From Metabacillus arenae (GTDB taxonomy: Bacteria; Bacillota; Bacilli; Bacillales; Bacillaceae): a stretch of DNA of 64,000 nt. The translations under genes and the position numbers were made by a program. This document shows positions 19,090 to 27,612 of this stretch, one piece after another (within the stretch, counting starts at the first letter, position 1; each line of letters opens with the position of its first letter). Location of the stretch: positions 1 through 64,000 of the forward strand of contig NZ_JACXAI010000003.1 of the NCBI RefSeq assembly GCF_014773385.1, written 5' to 3'. The notes below the pieces were generated by a model, which was not told where the DNA came from, ran no database searches, and was given only the letters and a program-made list of their open reading frames with translations.

Positions 19090-21849
19090 ATGTTAGATAA
19101 ATTAAAAAGTAATTTCCTCTACAAATTTTTATTCATTTGTTGTGTTTGGTTTTCTGTGATGATGGCTTATTCTGTAGACGCCGTCTTTGCTCGTGATAGT
19201 AAATATACCCGAAATGGATCTGGACCCATGTATTGGATGGCGTATGAAAATCCTTATTCAACTAATAAGGCTATTCCAGAAGACCGATGGAAGAATAATG
19301 TGGATTGGATCGCAGAAGAATTTCTTCCTTATGGATATGACATGGTTAGTTTGGATGGATGGATTGAAGGAGCAACTCAGACAACACCGAATGGGTATGT
19401 ACTAAAACATAATGATAATTGGCAGTATACATGGAAAGAATGGGGAGACTACGTGAAAGGTAAAGGACTGAAGTACGGTATTTATTACAATCCACTTTGG
19501 GTCACCCCAGCAGCTGTAAATGACAGCTCCAAAACCGTTATTAATAATCCGAACATGAAAGTCAGGGATATTGTCAACACAGAAACAACCACTACAGACT
19601 GGAATGGAGTGACATTGCCGGGAGACCGCTTTGTAACTGATCAAGGAGAAAATTCACTTTATTGGGTGGATGTAAACAAGCCTGGCGCTGAAGATTATAT
19701 TAAAGGATATGTTCAGTATTTTAAAGATGCCGGCGCTAGCTTTCTAAGAATTGATTTCTTGTCATGGTATCAAACAGGTCGGGATGGCGGTTTAAATAAA
19801 AAAGTGGGGAATGCTCATTGGAATGAATACAAAACGGCTCTCCGCTGGATACACGAAGCTGCAGGTGACGATTTAACCGTTAGCCTGGTCATGCCGTACT
19901 TACAGAATCATGGTGAAGTAGAATTAAAGTTTGGTGATATGGTTCGCATTGATGAAGATGTGTTTAATGGAGGTTGGGATCATGTTAGTGGACGCAGTCA
20001 AACATGGCAAGATGCATGGTCTCAATGGAAAAATCCGTTCCAAGGTCTAACCGGTTTCTCTGATATTGGAGGACGCGGTCAAATGATTCTTGATGCTGAC
20101 TTCATCAGGATGAACAGGTATGGATCAGCAGCTATAAATGATAATGAAAGAAGATCAACAATTTCTCTATATACGTTGGGAGGGTCACCTATAGCCATTG
20201 CTGACCAATATGACACCATGAACAACACAGGATCAAACAATGAGCGTTTTTATCAGAATTCTGAGATTATTGATCTGAATAAACTTGGACTTGTGGCAAA
20301 GCCCATATACAAGAATGCTAATCCTTTTTATCCTGGTGAAGGATATGAAGAAGGAACAAGCCGTGATACTGAGCGCTGGGCCGGTCAACTGCCAAACGGC
20401 GAATGGATTGTTGGTTTATTTAACCGATCTGATCAAAACGCAACCAAAAGCATTGATTTCATCAGTGAATTAGGATTAACCGGAGAAGCTGAAGTGCGTG
20501 ATCTATGGGCACACGAAGATCTAGGATATATGACAAACTACTCTGCCGATATAGAGCCGCACGACGTTAAATTACTGAAAGTGATACCTCGCAACAGCAG
20601 AAAATATGAAGCGGAAGGGGCATCTTGGATCGGAACGAAATTTAATAATAACCATGCGGGATATTCGGGTTTTGGTTTTGTTGATAAATTTGAAGCTTCT
20701 TCAGTACCTAACAATACGGGACCAAAAGTAGTGTTTGCTGTGGAGGCTCCTGAGGCCGGATCTTATTGGTTCAACTTTAAATATGCCAATGGAACGGGTG
20801 GAGAAAGTTCTGCTACAGTTTATGCGAAAGACGGATACAATAAAACAATTACAGACAATACATCTGTTGCATTACCAGCAACTTCAAACTGGAGCTCTTG
20901 GGGAAATAAAAATGTTGAATTAAAATTAACGAAAGGATTAAACTTGATTACAATCGAACGTACCCCTTCTGACTCAGGAGCATTTAATCTCGATTATATT
21001 GAGTTTACTCCTCATTGGGGGAATTTAGCCCAAAATTATGGTTTTGAAACCGGTGATATTAGAGGTTGGACACAATGGCATCCAAGTGGGCAAACAGCGG
21101 CATATGGCGTGGATTCCAATGATGTGCAGAGCGGAAAAAACAAACTGTTTTTCTATTCTCCTTCAGCTTACAAGCAAAGCTTACATCAAACCATAACTGG
21201 TTTAGACGACGGAACTTATTATGTTTCCGCTAAAGTGAAACGTCAAGGTACCCGTCCTGCTACGGCCAGAATGGAAGTAACTCAGCACGGCAGTTCCGAT
21301 GTTTACGCAAACATACCAAACACTTCAGGATATCAAGATGTTTCCGCTAAGGTAACTGTGACAAATGGCAAAATAGATGTTGGATTCTATGTAGATTCAC
21401 CAGGCGAAACGTCTCTTCAGGTAGATGATGTAAAAGTTACCAGAGTATCATTGCAAAATGGCAGTTTTCAGGATGGTTTCCGGGGATGGACAAGATCTGA
21501 TATGGCTTTGACCAAAATCAATTATGACAACAACAACGCTTATGCCGACATTACAAGTTCGTCAAAATTTACTTCAGATTTGTTCCGATATGAATCATTA
21601 CAAAAGGGAACATATACGCTTAAAGCTAAAATTCGCCGCAGCGGTTCTTTTGATACTGCTGGTCTATATATTAATAAAGGCGGACAGAAATACAAAAACA
21701 TCCTCTTCCCCGATAATTCGAATTGGACTGAGGTAACCATTGATAACATCAGCCTTACACAAGATGAAGTGGTTAAAATCGGAGTATATGCAGAGGGCAA
21801 TCCAAACGCCTGGCTGCACATCGATAAAGTTTGGCTGGAGAAGAATTAA
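19090..21849 (+). CDS. Secreted GH27-like glycosidase with three modules
   Basis: A 919-residue secreted glycoside hydrolase. Signal peptide about 1-36 (cut VFA/RDSKY). Residues ~37-500 form a clan GH-D barrel plus beta domain: probable nucleophile D222 in FLRIDFLSW and acid/base D290 in RIDED, matching the KxD and RxxxD motifs of GH27/GH36. Then three beta-sandwich modules: ~506-640 (CBM6/35-like), ~645-785 (CBM4/9-like, NYGFETGDIRGW) and ~786-919. GH27 holds alpha-galactosidases and isomaltodextranases; the large size and the GH31 partners lean me to an alpha-glucan, unproven. ATG 19090 follows AGGAGTG; the in-frame GTG at 19081 overlaps that site. The N-terminal two thirds of the giant at 33690 are its paralogue. 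Confidence 0.85.
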   Translation: MLDKLKSNFLYKFLFICCVWFSVMMAYSVDAVFARDSKYTRNGSGPMYWMAYENPYSTNKAIPEDRWKNNVDWIAEEFLPYGYDMVSLDGWIEGATQTTPNGYVLKHNDNWQYTWKEWGDYVKGKGLKYGIYYNPLWVTPAAVNDSSKTVINNPNMKVRDIVNTETTTTDWNGVTLPGDRFVTDQGENSLYWVDVNKPGAEDYIKGYVQYFKDAGASFLRIDFLSWYQTGRDGGLNKKVGNAHWNEYKTALRWIHEAAGDDLTVSLVMPYLQNHGEVELKFGDMVRIDEDVFNGGWDHVSGRSQTWQDAWSQWKNPFQGLTGFSDIGGRGQMILDADFIRMNRYGSAAINDNERRSTISLYTLGGSPIAIADQYDTMNNTGSNNERFYQNSEIIDLNKLGLVAKPIYKNANPFYPGEGYEEGTSRDTERWAGQLPNGEWIVGLFNRSDQNATKSIDFISELGLTGEAEVRDLWAHEDLGYMTNYSADIEPHDVKLLKVIPRNSRKYEAEGASWIGTKFNNNHAGYSGFGFVDKFEASSVPNNTGPKVVFAVEAPEAGSYWFNFKYANGTGGESSATVYAKDGYNKTITDNTSVALPATSNWSSWGNKNVELKLTKGLNLITIERTPSDSGAFNLDYIEFTPHWGNLAQNYGFETGDIRGWTQWHPSGQTAAYGVDSNDVQSGKNKLFFYSPSAYKQSLHQTITGLDDGTYYVSAKVKRQGTRPATARMEVTQHGSSDVYANIPNTSGYQDVSAKVTVTNGKIDVGFYVDSPGETSLQVDDVKVTRVSLQNGSFQDGFRGWTRSDMALTKINYDNNNAYADITSSSKFTSDLFRYESLQKGTYTLKAKIRRSGSFDTAGLYINKGGQKYKNILFPDNSNWTEVTIDNISLTQDEVVKIGVYAEGNPNAWLHIDKVWLEKN

Positions 21850-21874
21850 GACTTTTTGAGAAACAGTATAATAA

Positions 21875-21918
21875 AAAATTGAAAATCCCACTGCTTTAGC
21901 AGCGGGATTTTCAATTTT
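21875..21918 (+). terminator. Terminator after the GH27 gene
   Basis: AAAATTGAAAATCCC and GGGATTTTCAATTTT form a 15-base stem with a short CTGCTTTAGCAGC top. The A and T ends make it work in both directions. Confidence 0.85.
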
Positions 21919-21937
21919 CCCACATGCGCCTGAAATC

Positions 21938-22125
21938 TGATCCAAGTATGGATATTATTAAAAGTCTATCCAAAACAAAAGGAGAAGCATCAAGCTTTAC
22001 CTTATATGAAGATGCCGGTCAACCTATAAACATGAAAGCGGTCGATCTGCTGATACATTGCTTAACTTAACAAACTTCTAAGGGGATTGTGACTCTTAAA
22101 ATTGAAGCGCTGAATTGCAGCTTTT
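21938..22125 (+). pseudogene. Decayed 3' end of a GH31 gene
   Basis: Translating 21964 onward gives GEASSFTLYEDAGQP, almost the same as GEASSFTLYEDDGQT in the C-terminal domain of the giant's GH31 part (DNA near 39540-39600). The frame is then broken; a shifted frame near 22076-22115 reads SKGIVTLKIEAL, which corresponds to the RKVTLEIS stretch that follows in the intact gene. No barrel-coding sequence is left. The smaller GH27 gene therefore once stood beside, or was fused to, a GH31 unit. Confidence 0.8.
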
Positions 22126-22203
22126 ACGAACATTGAATAGAGAATATGTGTTACAGAAATAAAAGTTAATGCGTGCAATGGAACCTCTTATTTTTGCTTT
22201 CAC

Positions 22204-23508
22204 TTAATAGGAGTTGTCTCTTTTTGTTTTATTTGTGATCAAAAGCGGGTCAGCTAAGAGCCTGTCTATTTCGGCAGCCGCACGGTCCAAACCATCCTTA
22301 GCCGACAATTCACCCTCAAATATTTTATTCATATACTTTATATACACTTCATCAATTTTACTCCAGTTCTTAACTAAAGGGAGCAGTGTTGCATTCTTCG
22401 CATCTGTTACATAAGGATAGAGGTAAGAATCTCTAGTTATTGTCGAAGCTTTGACCGCCTCCAGGTTGGTCGGTACCAATCCGGTATGCTCCAAGAGTAA
22501 CTGAGCTTTCTTGCCTGTCATCCATTTCATAAACGTCCATGCCTCAGCTTTCCTTTTACTCCCCTTCATAATGACCAGATTTTCTCCGCCAATTATCGAA
22601 GCAGGACCATTATTTTGTGGAAATGGTACTGGAATGGTTAGCTTTAGGGCACTATTAAATTCTGATTCATTTAATAAACCATAGAACCAAGGACCATCGT
22701 CTGTCATAAGAATATTTCCAGTCTTAACCCGTTCCCAATTTTCAACTGCGCCTAGCTTGTCTTTCGGAAGATCAATGAGATTTTCCTTATAAAGAGCTGT
22801 TAACTGCTCCACAGCATCTATGGTTTCGTCACTATTTAAAAATCCAGAAGCTTTGTTGGAATTCTCGTCAATAAAGGATCCCCCAAGACTATAAATGTAT
22901 GGAATAGTATCCCATGGTCCTAAACCCCTGAGTCCAATAGTATATTGATAGCGCCTTGCAAGCTCCAGAACTTCGCCCATTGTACTTGGAGGCTTGGAAT
23001 AGCCCGCACGCTTCAGAAGTTTTCGGTTAAAAATAGCAGCCTTTGTGTAGATGTTAAGCGGCAAAGAATAATAATTATTTTTATAGAATCCTACATTTAT
23101 TCCTTTTGGGTTAAACCTGGTCCGGATATTTTCGAAATCACTGAACCTGTTTAACGGTTCAAGAAGCCCTTTATATGAAAACTCGGGAACCCAGGCGATA
23201 CTTAGCCGTACCACATCTGGACCACGCTTGGAAGAGGTACGAGCGATCAAGGTGTTCTTTAATTCGTTATTAAAAGATAGGTCAATGGACTCTACCTCAA
23301 TGTTTGGGTTCTCACGCTCAAAAGCAGGAATCAACACTTGCTCCAGTAACCTTGTTTCTTTTTCGTTGTATGTGTGCCAAAAAGTAATGACGGATTTTTT
23401 ATGATCCTGTAGTGTTTGAACCTTCTTTGGATCAGATATCATAGACGGACTTCTACACCCGGTCAGCAATAGTAGGATCAGTAAAAAGGATACCCACCGA
23501 CAATCCAT
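22204..23508 (-). CDS. Extracellular sugar-binding lipoprotein (family 1 SBP)
   Basis: A 434-residue solute-binding lipoprotein: short signal peptide with lipobox LTGC (Cys ~18), then the periplasmic-binding fold with the MalE/family-1 stretch ITFWHTYNEKE and a late HTGLVPTNLEAV. It would bind an oligosaccharide outside the cell. It is the third gene of a minus-strand unit after the kinase and regulator (18-base gap; AAGGAAGG before ATG 23508). No permease or ATPase gene is nearby, so it may present sugar to the sensor kinase, or to a transporter encoded elsewhere. Substrate unknown. Confidence 0.87.
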   Translation of the reverse strand: MDCRWVSFLLILLLLTGCRSPSMISDPKKVQTLQDHKKSVITFWHTYNEKETRLLEQVLIPAFERENPNIEVESIDLSFNNELKNTLIARTSSKRGPDVVRLSIAWVPEFSYKGLLEPLNRFSDFENIRTRFNPKGINVGFYKNNYYSLPLNIYTKAAIFNRKLLKRAGYSKPPSTMGEVLELARRYQYTIGLRGLGPWDTIPYIYSLGGSFIDENSNKASGFLNSDETIDAVEQLTALYKENLIDLPKDKLGAVENWERVKTGNILMTDDGPWFYGLLNESEFNSALKLTIPVPFPQNNGPASIIGGENLVIMKGSKRKAEAWTFMKWMTGKKAQLLLEHTGLVPTNLEAVKASTITRDSYLYPYVTDAKNATLLPLVKNWSKIDEVYIKYMNKIFEGELSAKDGLDRAAAEIDRLLADPLLITNKTKRDNSY

Positions 23509-23526
23509 TACGTAAACCTTCCTTTC

Positions 23527-25089
23527 TTAATCAATAGACGATCTTGTCGTCTGGTGTCTTTCCCTGTAACCCATCGGAGTTAATCCGGTTACTTTCTTAA
23601 ACACCTTGCTGAAATATTTGACGTCTTTAAAACCCGATTCCAGGGCTATATCGTAAATCCGGCTTTCATTCTTCACTAAAAGCCGCTTCGCTTCCCTAAT
23701 ACGCAGCTCGATTAAATAATCGACAAAATTTCGACCGGTTTGTTTTTTGAAATAGAGACTGAAATAACTTTTACTTAGATGAACGGTATCCGCTACACTT
23801 TGAAGTGTCAAGTTCTCGGTATAATGGGCGGCTATATATTCAAGTGCCTTGGTGATCAGTTGCTCATCGTATCCTTTATCTTCCAGTTTCGGTATAAAGG
23901 GCAGCCTGATTTCTTCCAGCATACTAATCAATAGTGATACCATTTGTTCCATTGTCTCTGTCCGGCAAAGCAGATTATGCCGCTCAGTAAGCAATGATCC
24001 AGAATCCGCTTGCAAATGGTAAACGCCTGTGAGAAGGCTGCACGCCTCTTGTTTCACTTGTTCAGGGTCCAGATACCCGTCTTTCCAGCGTTCAAGCGCA
24101 AATTTAATTGCGGTGGAAACAGGATCACCATTGCGGATCATTTCGAAGAAAGGGGTCCAATCGATATGTTCTTCTTTTTCTGTATGGGTTTCTGGACTTT
24201 TCATACAATACAAGCCGCCTAGCCCTTCGAAAAACCTTCTTTGACAGGCCGAGCGGCTGTCGGCAAATCCCTTGACAATGCTGTCTATACCTTGTTCTGT
24301 CACAAAGCCAGCAGAAGTTGAAATCTGCCATTCTTTTTCTAATAACTGCTTCCACTGAAGAAGCAGCTTCTGCGCATCCCTCTCGTGATTTGGTAAAATT
24401 AGAAACATGCCGCTTTCGGCCGCAAGCAGTGCGGCTCCTTCCTTGACTTGCATATAAAACTTTTTCTGCCATTCCTCCAAAAGGAGCTGCACATACAGAT
24501 AGCCGTGATTTTCTCGCCATTCCTCTGCTCCATCCAACATAAAATAGGCACAAGCATATGGATTTTTCAACCATTCCGGTGCCCATTCGGTTAACAAAGG
24601 AGAGGTTTGCTCTTGTACGATCAATCTTTTAATTTCCTGTTCGACATTTTTTCGTGCCAGATAAACGGCCCCTTGCTGGTAATGGTTCAGTTCGGAATCA
24701 TTTTTCCGTTCTTCCTCAAGCTTGGAAATACACCGCCGAAGGATGGCGAGAAGGTCATCCTTTTTCAAGGTTAGTTTTAACAAATAATCGACAGCGCCCA
24801 GCTTAAGACCTTCTTTTACATATTCAAAGTCGCTGTAATTACTAATCAGGATCACTTTAAGCCATGGATAAAGCTTTAGTGCTTGCTGCATGAGTTCAAT
24901 GCCGCCTATCAAAGGCATTTTGATATCCGTAATGAGAATATCATAGGAACGTTTCTCTAAAGCAGTCAATGCTTCGGCGCCATTGGCATATTGGTCTTCA
25001 ACCATTACCCCTTCTTTTTCCCAATCAATAAAGGCAGTGATTCCTTTACGAATGACAGGCTCGTCATCTACAATAAGAACTCTATACAT
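23527..25089 (-). CDS. AraC-type response regulator (YesN family)
   Basis: A 520-residue DNA-binding response regulator. Receiver domain 1-120 with phospho-acceptor D55 (ILITDIKMP) and the N-terminal acidic pair in VDDEP; a long middle region of unknown fold; and a C-terminal AraC helix-turn-helix pair (about 415-510, ITKALEYIAAHYTENLTL and ending LTPMGYRERH). Start ATG 25089, 24 bases after the kinase gene. Regulators of this type usually switch on sugar uptake or polysaccharide-degrading genes; the neighbouring GH genes are the obvious targets (inference). Confidence 0.92.
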   Translation of the reverse strand: MYRVLIVDDEPVIRKGITAFIDWEKEGVMVEDQYANGAEALTALEKRSYDILITDIKMPLIGGIELMQQALKLYPWLKVILISNYSDFEYVKEGLKLGAVDYLLKLTLKKDDLLAILRRCISKLEEERKNDSELNHYQQGAVYLARKNVEQEIKRLIVQEQTSPLLTEWAPEWLKNPYACAYFMLDGAEEWRENHGYLYVQLLLEEWQKKFYMQVKEGAALLAAESGMFLILPNHERDAQKLLLQWKQLLEKEWQISTSAGFVTEQGIDSIVKGFADSRSACQRRFFEGLGGLYCMKSPETHTEKEEHIDWTPFFEMIRNGDPVSTAIKFALERWKDGYLDPEQVKQEACSLLTGVYHLQADSGSLLTERHNLLCRTETMEQMVSLLISMLEEIRLPFIPKLEDKGYDEQLITKALEYIAAHYTENLTLQSVADTVHLSKSYFSLYFKKQTGRNFVDYLIELRIREAKRLLVKNESRIYDIALESGFKDVKYFSKVFKKVTGLTPMGYRERHQTTRSSID

Positions 25090-25113
25090 GTTTTTCCCCC
25101 TGTTCCGCTAGTT

Positions 25114-26904
25114 CTAAGTGGCAGATTTCACTAGTTTTTTCAACAAAATTCGTACTGTAGTCCCTTTCTCCGGCCCGCTTGCGATAGACCATTCCCAACT
25201 TTGAGCATAATACAGCCGCAGTGTATCAAAGATATGGCGGAGCCCGATACCGATATTTCCTTTTTCGACGGCAGTTTCTGGATCATTCAATTCCTTCACC
25301 TTATCATTCTTGATACCCAAACCGTCATCTTTAATAAGAAATTCTATATTTCCGTTATGAAAATGGATCGTAATCGAGATTCGACCATCCGTATTTTTGG
25401 GCACGATGCCATGGAATATGGCATTTTCCACCACAGGCTGCAGGAGCATCCGTGGGATGGGGATCTTTTCTGTACCCGGTTCAATATCCAGCTCCAGATG
25501 GAATGTTTTTTCGTAGCGAAGCTCTAAAATAACTAAATACTTCCGGATAATGTCCAGTTCCTCTCCTACCGTTATAATGTTTCCACTTTTCCCCATATTC
25601 GCTTCCAACAGATGATTCAGGGCTGACAATACTAGAGAAGCTCGCTCATTTTGATTTGAATCAATAAGCAAGCGGAGAGTGGTTAGCGTATTATAGAGAA
25701 AGTGTGGATGAACGCGGTGAATAACAGCCCGAAGCTCTGCGTGATGCTTTTCACTCTGTTCACTTTCCACTTGATGCATTAAATTTTCGATTTTATGAAG
25801 CATTTCGTTAAACTGCTTGCTTAAAAAGCCGATCTCATCGGAGGAATTAATGTCCGTTCTTACTTTTAGGTCTCCTTGTTGAACAAGCAGCATGCTTCCG
25901 GTAAGTTGTTTTACAGGCTTGGTTACCCGTCTGGCAATAAAAAGCCCGAATCCGACTGCAATTAAGGAGAAGACACTAGAAGATAAAAATATCCAGGATT
26001 GGAGACGGTCCAACTGGCCGCTAATTTCATGAACTGGAACGGTACCTACAAGCATCCAGCCGTTACTCAGCGGCTGCTTCACCCCGTAATAAGGCACCCC
26101 ATTTGCAGCAAACTCGAATTCAACGGCATCGTTTTTAACAATATGCCTGTACAAATCGGAATTCTCCACCTTTTTGTTTATCAAATCGAGATTAGAATGA
26201 ATCATAATTTTCCCTTCAAAATCGACAACGAAAAACCTTCCAGTCTTTCCTAGATTCAGGTGTTCAATCGTGTTAAGAATGGACCGTCCGTCCAAATGAA
26301 TCTGCACTAGTCCAATATTCCTCATTGTTTCAAAATCTTTTAACACTCTGCTAACGGGAAGAACTAAGTCTGTATTGACGCTGCCACCGTTGAAAAGGTC
26401 GTACTGAAGCCCTTGCCAAACTAAAGCTCCGTCCTTTCGTTTGGCCTCCTTCACCCATTCCTGGTCGGAAAGCCGTATTTTGTGGAGGTTTGTCTCGGCA
26501 AAAGTACCGCTGCCCCATCCGGTTCCTTCCTCTTTCAACACATAAACAATTTTGACGAAGGAGTTTGAATAGACTGAATTATTCAGTAAGGTATTTATAT
26601 ATTGAGAATTCCTTCTCTGTTCATTCGCTGTTATATTATTCGTTTGTAAAGCAGCACGTTGAATATTCGTGTCGCTGCTAATAAAATCGGAGGTGTCGAC
26701 CCCGCCGTCCAATATGAAGGAGAGCGATTCTGCAGTTTGCTTGGCGATTTGAACGGTGGACTCCCGCACATTTTTCTTCAAGATTGAATTAGATTCTATG
26801 TAGTAGGACAAAGCCGTAGAAAGTGTCGAAATAAATATCACAAGCAGAAAGGCCACAGTGATTTTGGTTGAAAAGCTTCTGAGTGATAAAAATTTCATTC
26901 CCAT
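25114..26904 (-). CDS. Sensor histidine kinase (YesM/LytS type)
   Basis: A 596-residue membrane sensor. One membrane segment near 13-33, an extracellular Cache-type sensor to about 300, a second segment near 305-327, a HAMP linker, then the His_kinase domain. The phospho-acceptor is probably H401 in HPHFLYN; the usual Asn two residues before it (NPHF) is His399 here. The ATPase domain shows VVENAIFHG and DDGLGI. ATG 26904 is preceded by a GGCGGGG stretch; ATG 26898 is an alternative. It leads the kinase-regulator-binding protein unit and likely reads an extracellular sugar, perhaps through the lipoprotein. Confidence 0.92.
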   Translation of the reverse strand: MGMKFLSLRSFSTKITVAFLLVIFISTLSTALSYYIESNSILKKNVRESTVQIAKQTAESLSFILDGGVDTSDFISSDTNIQRAALQTNNITANEQRRNSQYINTLLNNSVYSNSFVKIVYVLKEEGTGWGSGTFAETNLHKIRLSDQEWVKEAKRKDGALVWQGLQYDLFNGGSVNTDLVLPVSRVLKDFETMRNIGLVQIHLDGRSILNTIEHLNLGKTGRFFVVDFEGKIMIHSNLDLINKKVENSDLYRHIVKNDAVEFEFAANGVPYYGVKQPLSNGWMLVGTVPVHEISGQLDRLQSWIFLSSSVFSLIAVGFGLFIARRVTKPVKQLTGSMLLVQQGDLKVRTDINSSDEIGFLSKQFNEMLHKIENLMHQVESEQSEKHHAELRAVIHRVHPHFLYNTLTTLRLLIDSNQNERASLVLSALNHLLEANMGKSGNIITVGEELDIIRKYLVILELRYEKTFHLELDIEPGTEKIPIPRMLLQPVVENAIFHGIVPKNTDGRISITIHFHNGNIEFLIKDDGLGIKNDKVKELNDPETAVEKGNIGIGLRHIFDTLRLYYAQSWEWSIASGPEKGTTVRILLKKLVKSAT

Positions 26905-26934
26905 AATACCCCGCCTTATTTGTTTCTTCCTCTT

Positions 26935-26963
26935 ATTATAGTACAGCTTCAGGGATGGATTTT
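26935..26963 (-). promoter_or_regulatory. Possible promoter of the two-component unit
   Basis: Read on the minus strand, TATAAT lies at 26940-26935, about 30 bases from the kinase start. The -35 region is weak. The spacer 26905-27612 is shared with the divergent GH31 gene. Confidence 0.4.
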
Positions 26964-27296
26964 ACCAATGAAGGATTTGGAAATAGAACGCTCTTCCTTT
27001 TATTTTATAGATAACTTACCATCTTTTCTCTTTGCAAAATGTGAAGGTGTATTATTTTGAATAAAGAGCGAAATAATTTACCCTCTGCTAATTTCCGAAA
27101 AAAGGAATTTAATAAAATCCATAATTTTAAAATAAATGCTTAATATGGAAAAAAGGCTTGTTTAAGTGTCTTTTTTTAAGTAATACAAGAAAAATAAATA
27201 GTTGACGATCCAGCAGGGAAGCAGGTAATGAGAAAAGTCCTTTAGTTCTCTCATCCTATATTTTATAAAAATATCTGATCATTGATTGAAAATTAA

Positions 27297-27313
27297 TAAT
27301 GATCCGATCATTA
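27297..27313. promoter_or_regulatory. TAATGATC/GATCATTA palindrome
   Basis: A perfect 17-base palindrome (8-base arms around one C). A further TGATCATT stands about 20 bases upstream (27277-27284). The site lies between the divergent kinase and GH31 genes and is a good candidate for the AraC-type regulator or another repressor. Confidence 0.5.
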
Positions 27314-27612
27314 CGAAAAAGGAATATTTAAGATAATTCTAAATCACGAATGACGCTATTTCAGCACGATTTCAAGTTTACTTTGCAAGCAATATTATTA
27401 CAAATGGGAGCGTATTCAAACCGCCGTAGGATTTTTTCCCGATTGTTCAGACAGAACTTAGTTGCTAACTTGATAATAAGCCCGGGAAAATGGGGCAGTG
27501 TTTGGTGGAAAAAAATAAAGAAGGGAGATGCAACCAAGAAAATAAGTTTATATGAAGAAGTTATAGGTTTAGGAATTATCATTTTTTAATTTAATTCAAG
27601 AAGGAGAAAACG

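Noticed and set aside
24125-24586. 153-codon frame inside the response regulator gene
   Set aside because: Out-of-frame shadow of a well-supported gene on the same strand.
27350-27589. 79-codon frame before the GH31 gene
   Set aside because: No ribosome site before its ATG and no recognisable pattern; it lies in the shared control region.
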